10,225 nt of DNA from Thermofilaceae archaeon (GCA_027027675.1 JALVKT010000120.1:1-10225); one strand, 5' to 3'; shown: positions 1 through 6,580, counted from the first letter of the stretch. Notes: generated by a model from the letters alone, not told the origin. Program-made: numbers and translations.

Positions 1-7
1 TATGTTG

Positions 8-61
8 TCAGCAAAGACCAATTACATCATCCCCGGGGGTCAGGTTGACGTGCTTCATCAC
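8..61 (-). ncRNA. C/D box guide sRNA (candidate)
   Basis: Read on the minus strand, this stretch has the full architecture of an archaeal C/D box sRNA. Box C is GTGATGA (55-61), box D' is CTGA (40-43), box C' is ATGATGT (24-30, last base off consensus) and box D is CTGA (8-11). The C-D' spacer is 11 nt (44-54), the C'-D spacer is 12 nt (12-23) and the D'-C' gap is 9 nt, all near archaeal norms. Such RNAs bind L7Ae, Nop5 and fibrillarin and direct 2'-O-methylation of the target base paired to the fifth guide nucleotide before D or D'. The guides AATTGGTCTTTG and AGCACGTCAAC predict methylation of the G in CAAAGACCAATT and the A in GTTGACGTGCT of a target RNA. I could not identify the targets. 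No terminal stem beyond the boxes is visible. A TATA box sits about 27 bases upstream. The box matches and spacing are seen; the function is inferred. Confidence 0.72.
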
Positions 62-84
62 AGAAGTTCTAGCTTCTCGGGAAA

Positions 85-92
85 ATATTAAA
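85..92 (-). promoter_or_regulatory. TATA box for the C/D box sRNA
   Basis: On the minus strand the bases read TTTAATAT within an AT-rich island (81-95) in an otherwise GC-rich window. Its centre lies about 27 bases before box C of the sRNA, so a start near 62-64 would begin the transcript at box C, as expected for archaeal sRNA genes. The island could also serve the plus-strand binding-protein gene, for which TTTAAG at 101-106 is another weak candidate. Confidence 0.5.
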
Positions 93-152
93 TAGACTGT
101 TTAAGTGTGAGAAGGGAGAGGGGCCTGGACTGTTCATGCATGAAGGTAATAT

Positions 153-1442
153 TTGAGTAAAAATTTTATTACTAGAGTTCATGAGCACCGCGTGCTCCAG
201 AAACAGGTCGTTGCATGCATAATAGTGGGGTTGCTCGTAGGCGTGGCGGCCGGATATCTAGCCGGTACTGCGTGGACGGGGCGGCGAAGCCCTAGTGAAG
301 GAGCCGCGGGCTCGAAAACCATTACCGTGCCCATCGGCGCCCTCCTGCTACTTTCAGGAGCCCAGGAGTCTTATGGTAAGCGTGGGCAGGCCGCGCTGCA
401 GCTTGCAATCGAGGATGTTAACAGGTATGCCGAGAAGGTTGGCTCCCCATTTAGGTTTAAACTGCTGCCCGAGGATACCCGCACGGATCCTCAGACCGCT
501 GTGTCGAAGCTTCAATCGCTGGCCTCCCTGGGCGTGAAGGTGGTGATAGGCCCGTACACCAGCGCGGAGACCGCTGCTGTTAAGAACTTCGCCGATGCTA
601 ACCACATAGTCGTTATCTCCCCTGCAAGTATCTCCTCGAACCTGGCTATTCCCGGCGACTACGTGTTTAGGCTTATCGTGCCAAGCAAGATCATCGGGTG
701 GACCCTTGCCAGGGCGGTTGTAGACAGGGGGTTTACTAAGGCTGCCGTGATCTACAGGAACGATGCGTGGGGCTCCGACCTATACGCGGTTTTCAAGAAG
801 AGGTTTGAGGAGCTGGGCGGCAGGGTGGTCGGCGTCCCCTACGCGCCTAAGGCCCAGGACCTCTCGGCCGAGGTGGCAAAGCTTAGCGAGGTCGCGTCAA
901 GGCTTGGCTCTGGGACTGCCGTGGTCGCTATAACGTTTGAGAAGGATGGGCTGCAGATACTCACGCTTGCGGCTAAGGACCCTGTGCTTTCGAGGCTTCA
1001 GTGGTTCGGTTCTAGCGCCATTGTGGGAAGTGATAAGATAAAGGACGAGGCGGGCTCTATAGCCGTGAAGCTGGGGGGCCTTATCTCGCCCCTCTACACT
1101 CCGCCTAAGACGCCGGATGAGGAGAAGTTTGTGGAGAGATTTAAGAGGGTGTATGGCGAGGCCCCTGACTCCTTCAGTATGAACGCGTACGACGCGCTGT
1201 GGCTGGCCGCGCTCACGATTATACAGGTGGGCAAGTATGACGGGGAGGCGGTGGCGAAGGCGTTGATACCTGTTAGCTGGAAGACGTACGGTATAACTGG
1301 GCGCCTCTGGCTCGACGAGAACGGTGACAGGATAGGCGGTAAGTGCGGGCTGTGGAAGATAGTTAAGACTGGGGAGGGCTACAAGTGGGTTCACATCGGA
1401 GACTACGACTCTGTGCTTGACAAGATAACGTGGAGCGGCTAG
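153..1442 (+). CDS. ABC transporter substrate-binding protein, LivK-type (branched-chain amino acid/amide family)
   Basis: A 429-residue periplasmic-binding-protein type 1 fold of the Leu/Ile/Val-binding family, expected to hold a small amide or amino acid at the cell surface for an ABC importer. The N-terminus has a basic segment then one hydrophobic helix (about residues 19-40), acting as signal or membrane anchor. No lipobox follows it. The mature domain begins with the family's opening strand (ITVPIGALLLLSGA, about 57-70) and shows the hallmark run VVIGPYTSAETAAV followed by VVISPASIS. The length fits the family. The start is TTG at 153: an in-frame stop lies just upstream at 147-149, and GAAGGT (142-147) can act as a weak ribosome binding site. 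A 6-codon ATG frame (136-156) overlaps the start and is probably meaningless. No permease or ATPase genes are visible beside it, so the substrate and partners are unknown. A T-run follows the stop. Confidence 0.9.
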   Translation: MSKNFITRVHEHRVLQKQVVACIIVGLLVGVAAGYLAGTAWTGRRSPSEGAAGSKTITVPIGALLLLSGAQESYGKRGQAALQLAIEDVNRYAEKVGSPFRFKLLPEDTRTDPQTAVSKLQSLASLGVKVVIGPYTSAETAAVKNFADANHIVVISPASISSNLAIPGDYVFRLIVPSKIIGWTLARAVVDRGFTKAAVIYRNDAWGSDLYAVFKKRFEELGGRVVGVPYAPKAQDLSAEVAKLSEVASRLGSGTAVVAITFEKDGLQILTLAAKDPVLSRLQWFGSSAIVGSDKIKDEAGSIAVKLGGLISPLYTPPKTPDEEKFVERFKRVYGEAPDSFSMNAYDALWLAALTIIQVGKYDGEAVAKALIPVSWKTYGITGRLWLDENGDRIGGKCGLWKIVKTGEGYKWVHIGDYDSVLDKITWSG

Positions 1443-1448
1443 GACATC

Positions 1449-1454
1449 TTTTTT
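1449..1454 (+). terminator. T-tract terminator after the binding-protein gene
   Basis: A run of six T starts seven bases after the stop codon. Oligo-T runs are enough to end archaeal transcription. The same T-rich patch lies about 35 bases before the Trm112 start and could double as a poor TATA element for that gene. Confidence 0.4.
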
Positions 1455-1487
1455 ACCTTCCTTGCCTGGTGTTAGACGGGGTCTGGC

Positions 1488-1883
1488 TTGAAGTATAGGC
1501 TTATGGATTTCCTGGCGTGCCCCTACGACAGGCACTTTCCCTTGGAGCTCTACGTTATAGAGACTGTAAAGTATGAGGAGAGGAGGCTTACCTTCAAGAA
1601 GAAGCCTGCGTGCGAGCTGTACTGCGCTTACAAGGGGAAGCCCGTGGAAGAGCTTGAGGGCGACCCTGGCTGCGAGGAGTGTATAAAGTACGAGGTTAAG
1701 ACGGGTGTTCTCTATTGCCCGGAGTGTGGGAGGTGGTGGCCGATAAAGGATGAGATCCCGATAATACTGCCTGACAAGATGAGGAAGGAGGAGAGCGACC
1801 TAGAGTTTCTAGAGAAGTACAAGGACAAGCTTCCCGAAAAAATAGTGTATGAGGGAAAGCCCTGGTCCCTGAGCAGGGACTAG
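1488..1883 (+). CDS. Trm112-family zinc protein (methyltransferase activator)
   Basis: A 131-residue protein of the Trm112 family. In eukaryotes and Haloferax these small proteins bind and activate SAM-dependent methyltransferases acting on tRNA, rRNA and release factor. The N-terminal part has LACPYD (Cys11) and the C-terminal part has the family signature VLYCPECGRWWPI (Cys77, Cys80) followed by DEIPIILPD. Between them sits an insertion with CELYC (Cys42, Cys46) and CEEC (Cys62, Cys65), giving seven cysteines, more than the usual zinc site needs. The start is taken as TTG at 1488; ATG at 1503 (residue 6) is the alternative, but LKYRLMDFLACP fits the family's N-terminus better. It lies 45 bases after the binding-protein stop and its own stop is 4 bases from the convergent gltX stop. 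Family assignment is firm from the motifs; which methyltransferase it serves is unknown. Confidence 0.88.
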   Translation: MKYRLMDFLACPYDRHFPLELYVIETVKYEERRLTFKKKPACELYCAYKGKPVEELEGDPGCEECIKYEVKTGVLYCPECGRWWPIKDEIPIILPDKMRKEESDLEFLEKYKDKLPEKIVYEGKPWSLSRD

Positions 1884-1893
1884 CACGCTAGTC
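1878..1893. terminator. Inverted repeat spanning both convergent stop codons
   Basis: GACTAGC (1878-1884), AC, GCTAGTC (1887-1893) form a perfect 7-bp inverted repeat with a 2-base centre. The plus-strand TAG of the Trm112 gene (1881-1883) and the minus-strand TAG of gltX (1888-1890) are the mirrored parts of the two arms. It could form a small hairpin in either transcript and act as a bidirectional end signal, although no T-run follows it on either side. Confidence 0.4.
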
Positions 1894-3591
1894 ATGCGTG
1901 TACAGGAATAAGCTCCCGGACTCCTTCTTTACGAACCCGAACCTTAGGAACTGAACCTGGCTTCCCTCCTTTAGCTCTGCGACCGCCGGCTCGGCCGGGC
2001 CCTGTATCTCCTCGAGCTCGTCGCCTCTAGCCCTGAGCACCTGTACCTGGACTGCAGTAGCGGCGGGAGCCCACTGTATTATCGGGAGCTTCTTTTCCCG
2101 CGCGTACTCGACCCCGCCTCCCACGTACTCTAGGGATTCTCCCTTGACGCGGAAGTTTCCAAGCCCCATAAGCCTTATCTCGGGCGCCTGGAGGTCTTTC
2201 TCGTTCACGTATACGCTGTTCCCGGGCGCCTCCACCACTCTTTTTCCGCGTTCGGGGTGTGAGGGGTGGTAGAGGAGCACGGCCTTGGCCTCGCCTATCC
2301 CCTCCAGCTTGACCTCCCGGTAGGGTGGGGGGACGAACATGTAGCGGTCGGCTATCGGCTCCAGGTATTTCCTGTTTAGCGCGTGGAGCTTGTCGACGCT
2401 TACTACTGCGGTGGATGGCTTGACTCCGACCTCCATTATCAGGTCCCATATCGCCTGGGGTAGTATGCCGCGCCGCCTCAGCGCCTGGAGCGTCCCCAGC
2501 CTTATGTCGCGCCAGTCGGTGTAGCGGCCCTCCTCTATCCCCTTTCTGATCACAGACTTGCTGAGTATCATTCCTTCGAGGTGTAGCCTGCCGAAGTGTA
2601 TGGTGTAGGGCATTTTCCACCCGAAGTAGCGGTATACGTACTCCTGCTTGACCGTGTTCACTGCGTGCTCCTTGCCTCTGAGTATGTGCGTCACGCCTAG
2701 GAGGTGGTCGTCTATGGAGCAGGCGAAGTTGTAGGTTGGCCATGCGACGTAGCGGTCTCCCACGAGGGGGTGGGGCGTCTTGGAGGTGTCTACGACTCTG
2801 AAAGCTATCCAGTCTCTCACGGAGGGGTTGGGGTGTGCTGGGTCGGTCTTTATCCTCAGCACGGCTTCTCCCTCCCCGTACTCGCCGGAGAGCATCTTGT
2901 CCCAGCGCTCCAGGTGCTCCTCCGGTGGGAGGCTCCGGCAGGGGTCAGGCTGGCCGGCGTCCCTATACCTCTTTATCTCTTCTCGAGTGTGGGTGCAGAT
3001 GTATGCGTGTCCCTGTTCGAGGAGCTTGGTGGCGTACCAGTAGTAGATTTCCATTCGCCTGCTCTGTATGTGCTCCTCGTCCCAGCTGAGGCCTAGCCAT
3101 CGTAGGTCGTCCCTTATGAGCTCGTAGGCCTCGGGGATAGGCCTTTTCACCTTGGGGTCCGTGTCCTCGAAGCGCAGTATGAAGCGGCCCCTGTACATCT
3201 CCTTGGCGTAGTAGTAGCTGAGTATTGCCGGCCTCGCGCTTCCCAGGTGGAGCACGAAGTCGGGGTTTGGGGCAAAGCGGGTCACCACCTGGCGTACCTC
3301 CTCGGCGCCTGGGAGCGGGGGGAGCCCCTTCTTCTCCTCTTTTCTGCGCTCCTCCAGGGCGCCGGGCCAGGTCTGCTCTAGAAGCCTCCTCTGCTCGTCG
3401 GGGCTCATAGAGTTAACCTTCTCTATGACCGCTCTGGCCGCCTCGACGACGCGGCGGGCATCCTTTCTCAGCTCGGGGGCTTCCGCGAAGACTTTGCTTA
3501 CGACGGCTTTTAGCGAGGCTTTTCCCCCGTACTTGACGGCGTTCGCCAACGCGTGTTTCAGCAGAAGCTTCTCGAGTTCCTCCTGCAACAC
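1888..3591 (-). CDS. gltX: Glutamate--tRNA ligase, archaeal type
   Basis: A class I aminoacyl-tRNA synthetase of 567 residues that charges tRNA-Glu with glutamate. In archaea the enzyme usually also mischarges tRNA-Gln, which GatDE then repairs. An N-terminal helical extension (about 1-100) typical of archaeal GluRS precedes the catalytic Rossmann fold. The HIGH motif appears as HLGS (115-118) within RFAPNPDFVLHLGSARP. RFEDTDP (140-146) is the glutamate/ATP-pocket signature. The KMSKS loop is degenerate, ILSKS (342-346), as is common in the archaeal/eukaryotic branch. The C-terminal half (about 400-567) is the beta-barrel anticodon-binding region of the GlnRS-like type, not the helical bacterial type. 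The start is GTG at 3591 with GGTG close upstream; TTG one codon later is possible. It lies 43 bases downstream of the helicase gene and has its own putative TATA box. One cognate tRNA-Glu gene lies in this window. Confidence 0.97.
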   Translation of the reverse strand: MLQEELEKLLLKHALANAVKYGGKASLKAVVSKVFAEAPELRKDARRVVEAARAVIEKVNSMSPDEQRRLLEQTWPGALEERRKEEKKGLPPLPGAEEVRQVVTRFAPNPDFVLHLGSARPAILSYYYAKEMYRGRFILRFEDTDPKVKRPIPEAYELIRDDLRWLGLSWDEEHIQSRRMEIYYWYATKLLEQGHAYICTHTREEIKRYRDAGQPDPCRSLPPEEHLERWDKMLSGEYGEGEAVLRIKTDPAHPNPSVRDWIAFRVVDTSKTPHPLVGDRYVAWPTYNFACSIDDHLLGVTHILRGKEHAVNTVKQEYVYRYFGWKMPYTIHFGRLHLEGMILSKSVIRKGIEEGRYTDWRDIRLGTLQALRRRGILPQAIWDLIMEVGVKPSTAVVSVDKLHALNRKYLEPIADRYMFVPPPYREVKLEGIGEAKAVLLYHPSHPERGKRVVEAPGNSVYVNEKDLQAPEIRLMGLGNFRVKGESLEYVGGGVEYAREKKLPIIQWAPAATAVQVQVLRARGDELEEIQGPAEPAVAELKEGSQVQFLRFGFVKKESGSLFLYTHD

Positions 3592-3621
3592 CTACACCGG
3601 GGGGAAAGGGGGGTGAGACTT

Positions 3622-3629
3622 GAATAAAG
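3622..3629 (-). promoter_or_regulatory. Putative TATA box of gltX
   Basis: The minus strand reads CTTTATTC, about 33 bases before the GTG start, in the 43-base gap after the helicase stop. This would give a very short leader, so gltX may be transcribed on its own as well as by readthrough from the helicase gene. The match is partial. Confidence 0.4.
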
Positions 3630-3634
3630 GTTGC

Positions 3635-5413
3635 TTAGCGTCCAAGTGCAACGTACTCCGCGTAGCGGAACGCGTTCATGGCTATGAGGCGGGCTAGGCG
3701 GGGGCTGTCCACGGGGAAGCTGTAGGTGAGGTTTACGAGGTGGTAAGAGCGGGTTTCCGGGTCGAATACTTGGACGGCGAACTTTACGGCCTCTAAGCCG
3801 TGGGCTACAGCCTTTGCTAGGCGCTCAGCCACCTCTCCCGGGCCGCCGCCTATGTGCCGCCTGCCTCCCGGGTGGTAGAGGTAGACGTCGGCGCGGGACT
3901 CCTTTATTCGCGGCTTGAACCATTCTTCGTACTCCTCCTCTGCCAGGTGGAGCGCCCCCCTTGCCAGGTAGAGGCGGCCGAGATGCGTGTAGAAGTACAC
4001 TGCCTCGCCGCTTCTCGTCAGGTAGTTTAGGTGCCGCCTGGCCTCCGTGTACGACATTGAGAGGAGCTCCGCCACCCACTCTAGGGGTAGGGGGCGGCTG
4101 GAGATGAGTTCCAGTATTCTCGCCTTGACTGAGCGTTTGAGCAGCTGCTTTACCGCTTCGTCGTCTAGTGGCACGTCTACGCCCGCCCTCTTCGCCATGT
4201 AGAGCGCGTCTATCAGGCTGTCCATGTCCGGGGTGTCGGGCGTGACGATGTATGCGACGAACTTCAGTTTTGAGCCCTGCTTCCTGAGGAGCCTGCCGTG
4301 CCTCTGTATGAAGCGTAGCGGGCTTGCAACGTTGGACCATATTACTAGGAGGTCCGCCGTTGGGAGGTCTACGCCTTCTTCGCCGGCGGACGTCGCGACT
4401 ATTGCTTTAACGTGGGGGCTCCTGGCTGCGGCCACGAGTTCCTCCACGCTCTTCTCCCTGCGGCTTTTTCCGCAGAGGACTATGTTCTCCACGTCGAGCT
4501 CTTTGAGCCGCTTTGCGACTAGGTACGCCAGGCTGACCCTGTCGATGAAGATTATGGCCTTGGAGAAGCCTTCGTGGTCTGAGAGCACCCTCTCCAGTGC
4601 GGGTAGCTTGTGGGCTGGCCTAAGCCTTGAGAGTAGCCGTAGGACTTCGCCGTCGAGTACGCTATACATTTTGCCTCCCTTCTCCAGAGTCTCCTTGAGG
4701 GCGAGGGCCCCGTCACGCACGAAGAAGCGCTCGGCAAGTTTTATGAGGCTCCGATGTCTGCGGTCGGCTGTGCGGAGCTTCTCTTCTAGCATGGAGAGCA
4801 GGCGCTTCTCCTCATCGTTTAGCTCTGCCTCGTAGACCTCTCCTATCCACTCGGGGACATACTTTTTTATGCGTGGGTCGCTCCAGCTCCAGCTTTTCAC
4901 GTGCCCGAGAAATCTCTTGACCTCGGCCACCCTGCTGGGCGGGAGGTAGGCCGTGAGCCCTAGCCTGTACTCCGCTTTTACCAGCTCCATGAGCTTTGCG
5001 TAGGCGTCTTTCCCCGTGGTGTGGTGGCACTCGTCGACTACTACGGCGTCGACCTCGTGGAGCGGGGCCTCCTCTATGTCCGCGAGCACCACTTCGGGGG
5101 TAGCTATTACTATCCTTGCGCGCCAGGCTTTTCTCCTCTGCTCCGGCGGCATGCCCCCGTGTACAGGGGCCGCGTCCTCCAAGCCTAGCCTCCTATAATA
5201 GGCGGCTACCTGGCCGACAAGGTACCTTGTGGGCTCTAGGACTAGGACGCGGCGCGCCACCCCCCTCTCTAGGAGCGTTGAGGCCCAGAGAGCCCCTATC
5301 AGCGTCTTACCGGTTCCGGTTGGGAGCACGCATATGCATCGCTTCTTTTTGAGCGCGTACTCTGCTGCTTCGCGCTGGTAGGGGCGGGGCTTCTGCTTCA
5401 GAGTCCTAGGCAA
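3635..5413 (-). CDS. SF2 DNA helicase, Hef/FANCM-like, without nuclease domain
   Basis: A 592-residue ATP-dependent superfamily 2 helicase or translocase. Motifs seen: a Q-motif-like RPYQ (10-13), Walker A PTGTGKT (31-37), Ia EPTRYLV (60-66), ATPEV (104-108), motif II DECH (127-130), LTAYLP (153-158) where most relatives have a TAT/TAS motif III, motif V TSAGEEGVDLP (341-351) and motif VI QRHGRLLR (370-377). Motifs V and VI resemble the Hef/FANCM/Mph1 branch, which remodels stalled replication forks. A helical insert (about 160-270) separates the two RecA lobes, as in Hef. After the motor come a probable winged-helix domain (about 425-485) and a C-terminal domain (about 500-592) that I do not recognise. 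The XPF-type nuclease of euryarchaeal Hef is absent. The start is TTG at 5413, with no clear ribosome binding site. The gene follows a TIM-barrel nuclease-fold gene on the same strand, suggesting a repair context. Confidence 0.85.
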   Translation of the reverse strand: MPRTLKQKPRPYQREAAEYALKKKRCICVLPTGTGKTLIGALWASTLLERGVARRVLVLEPTRYLVGQVAAYYRRLGLEDAAPVHGGMPPEQRRKAWRARIVIATPEVVLADIEEAPLHEVDAVVVDECHHTTGKDAYAKLMELVKAEYRLGLTAYLPPSRVAEVKRFLGHVKSWSWSDPRIKKYVPEWIGEVYEAELNDEEKRLLSMLEEKLRTADRRHRSLIKLAERFFVRDGALALKETLEKGGKMYSVLDGEVLRLLSRLRPAHKLPALERVLSDHEGFSKAIIFIDRVSLAYLVAKRLKELDVENIVLCGKSRREKSVEELVAAARSPHVKAIVATSAGEEGVDLPTADLLVIWSNVASPLRFIQRHGRLLRKQGSKLKFVAYIVTPDTPDMDSLIDALYMAKRAGVDVPLDDEAVKQLLKRSVKARILELISSRPLPLEWVAELLSMSYTEARRHLNYLTRSGEAVYFYTHLGRLYLARGALHLAEEEYEEWFKPRIKESRADVYLYHPGGRRHIGGGPGEVAERLAKAVAHGLEAVKFAVQVFDPETRSYHLVNLTYSFPVDSPRLARLIAMNAFRYAEYVALGR

Positions 5414-5443
5414 TTTTTGTCGTTGAAAAGAAAGGTTTCCGGC

Positions 5444-5449
5444 AAAAAA
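5444..5449 (-). terminator. T-tract after the TIM-barrel gene
   Basis: On the minus strand CCCTTTTTTGCC lies about 18 bases past the stop codon at 5467. This suggests termination between the TIM-barrel gene and the helicase gene, in a 53-base gap that shows no convincing TATA box for the helicase. Confidence 0.4.
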
Positions 5450-5466
5450 GGGTTGGGTTTACCAGC

Positions 5467-6345
5467 TCACTCTAGGTATCGGAGTACGCGCTCCATAACT
5501 GCCTGGTAGAGCAGTATGGTGTCCCTGTACTTGGTGGCGGGGGGCCCGGTGTATATCAGGTGTATCTCCATCGGCAGGCCTGGCTCGTAGATCTTCTTTA
5601 CCATGAACTCGGCGAGCGCGTCTGCCAGGGGCTCGAGGTCTGGGTAGCCCTTCCCTAGGGGAACCCTCTTTTTGAGCAGCTTGTTCCCGAGGTAGAACCC
5701 AGTGACCTGGGAGAAGCGGAGGCTGAAGTAGCCCCTGCTGAGCTGCAGCGTCTTCTCGAGAACCTTCATCCAGAAGTCCTTTGTGGCTGCCTTGTTGGCT
5801 TGGTCGAAGCGCCCGTTGCCGTGGACTCCCAGCTCGTACATGAAGACGTTTTCGAGCTGTGGGGAGACTATCACCCTGTCGCTCCCTGTCTTCTCTATTA
5901 TCGCCTTTATCTCGTCGAAGCTTCCGATGAGCCAGGGCGCGTAGCTCGTCTCTAGGGAGAAGTACAGCTTGTCCTCTAGCCCGGAGATTATCTGTTTAAG
6001 GGCGTCCGCCACGGCGTCGAGGTCTTTCTCCCCGCCCCACACGTGGGGGCCGATGTGCATATTGTAAACCTCCGCCCTTGCCTCGAGGCTGAGCTCAGCC
6101 GCCCTTCTGAGGGCCCTAACGCTTCTCTCCCTTGTCTCAGCGTCGTAGGAGACGAGCGAGTAGTAGGGCGCGTGGGCGGTTATTGTTGTGAACGGCTTCG
6201 CCGCTTCCCCGTAGCTTCTAAAGTACGACTCGTCGATTCTGCGCATGAAGACTCTTGGAGGAATCTCTGTGAGCCTTATGCCGAGGAGCTCGGCGGTTTT
6301 GAGCTTGGAGAACCCGTTATATGTGCCCCAGTCGAATATCGGCAT
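5467..6345 (-). CDS. Endonuclease IV-fold TIM-barrel protein (AP endonuclease family 2), metal site incomplete
   Basis: A 292-residue sugar-isomerase/AP-endonuclease TIM barrel. Endonuclease IV cuts DNA at abasic sites with three zinc ions. By eye the first-metal ligands are kept: H58 (TAHAPY), H97 (NMHIGPH) and E132 (SLETS). Later ligands are not: the strand where E. coli Nfo has D179 and H182 reads SPQLENVF, the H216 position looks like R210 (LRFSQ), and the DRH segment before LGEG reads KKR (225-227) before LGKG. E260 may match Nfo E261. The protein may therefore have a different metal content or substrate, or be a non-catalytic relative. The start is ATG at 6345, because GAGGTGA lies 5 bases upstream; a frame extending 25 codons further to 6420 runs through the promoter and is rejected. 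It has its own TATA box and precedes the helicase gene on the same strand. Confidence 0.82.
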   Translation of the reverse strand: MPIFDWGTYNGFSKLKTAELLGIRLTEIPPRVFMRRIDESYFRSYGEAAKPFTTITAHAPYYSLVSYDAETRERSVRALRRAAELSLEARAEVYNMHIGPHVWGGEKDLDAVADALKQIISGLEDKLYFSLETSYAPWLIGSFDEIKAIIEKTGSDRVIVSPQLENVFMYELGVHGNGRFDQANKAATKDFWMKVLEKTLQLSRGYFSLRFSQVTGFYLGNKLLKKRVPLGKGYPDLEPLADALAEFMVKKIYEPGLPMEIHLIYTGPPATKYRDTILLYQAVMERVLRYLE

Positions 6346-6350
6346 ATCTC

Positions 6351-6357
6351 TCACCTC
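6351..6357 (-). promoter_or_regulatory. Ribosome binding site that fixes the TIM-barrel start
   Basis: The minus strand reads GAGGTGA, a full match to the archaeal anti-Shine-Dalgarno sequence, 5 bases before ATG at 6345. It is the best ribosome binding site in the window and rules out the longer upstream frame. Confidence 0.85.
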
Positions 6358-6393
6358 TTTTTCAATACTGTGTATAATATGTGGAAAACATGG

Positions 6394-6403
6394 TATAAAA
6401 TAT
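6394..6403 (-). promoter_or_regulatory. TATA box of the TIM-barrel gene
   Basis: The minus strand reads ATATTTTATACC here, a good archaeal box A, in an AT-rich island (about 6358-6405). The predicted start near 6372 leaves a leader of roughly 27 bases that carries the strong ribosome binding site. A second AT-rich element lies at 6372-6380. The box is about 35 bases past the tRNA-Thr 3' end, so the gene need not rely on readthrough. Confidence 0.6.
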
Positions 6404-6428
6404 TGCCTAACGCCGAACAAGCAGGAGG

Positions 6429-6542
6429 TGGAGCCCCGGCCGGGATTCGAACCCGGGACCTATGGCTTTCCCAGGGCTAGTCGAACCCCCTAAGCGGGAG
6501 GCCCATACAAGGCCATCGCTCTACCGGCTGAGCTACCGGGGC
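6429..6542 (-). tRNA. tRNA-Thr(UGU) with one intron, CCA encoded
   Basis: The 5' strand of the acceptor stem, GCCCCGG (6536-6542), pairs fully with CCGGGGC (6433-6439). The discriminator is U, followed by an encoded CCA (6429-6431). The D arm is GCTC/GAGC, the anticodon stem is ATGGC/GCCAT, the variable loop is AGGTC and the T arm is CCGGG-TTCGAAT-CCCGG. The spliced anticodon loop is CTTGTAA, giving anticodon UGU (6507-6509), threonine; U73 fits archaeal tRNA-Thr. A 38-nt intron (6468-6505) sits at the standard 37/38 site. Without it the RNA is 76 nt. A TATA box lies about 34 bases upstream. Confidence 0.95.
6468..6505 (-). other. tRNA-Thr intron (38 nt) with bulge-helix-bulge
   Basis: The splice sites sit in 3-nt bulges (TA|T and AA|A). 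They flank a 4-bp central helix of exon CTTG with intron TGGG, which contains wobble pairs. An inner helix GGGC/GCCC and a second hairpin CTCCC/GGGGG complete the fold. This is the substrate form for the archaeal splicing endonuclease. Confidence 0.8.
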
Positions 6543-6571
6543 TCCCGGCCATGTAAATTCGGAGACCAGGG

Positions 6572-6580
6572 TATATTTTT
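6572..6580 (-). promoter_or_regulatory. TATA box of tRNA-Thr
   Basis: The minus strand reads AAAAATATA, centred about 34 bases before the tRNA 5' end, so transcription would start only a few bases upstream of the mature RNA. It lies in the 50-base gap after the kinase-like gene. Confidence 0.65.

Noticed and set aside
31..38. CCCCGGGG palindrome as an operator
   Set aside because: It lies in the D'-C' part of the guide RNA and such runs are common at this base composition.
8..58. A 16-codon ATG frame on the minus strand
   Set aside because: It lies within the guide-RNA boxes; the ATG is part of box C and the TGA part of box D.
897..1535. Long minus-strand frame opposite the binding protein
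   Set aside because: Shadow of a well-supported gene; low-complexity Arg/Leu/Pro-rich product with no domain.
4224..4835. Long plus-strand frame opposite the helicase
   Set aside because: Ser/Arg-rich product typical of an antisense shadow of a GC-rich gene.
6346..6420. 25-codon N-terminal extension of the TIM-barrel protein
   Set aside because: It translates the TATA box and the GAGGTGA ribosome binding site; the residues do not resemble the family's N-terminus.
6043..6480. Plus-strand frame running from the TIM-barrel gene into tRNA-Thr
   Set aside because: It overlaps a clear tRNA and an opposite-strand gene; the end is tRNA sequence read as protein.
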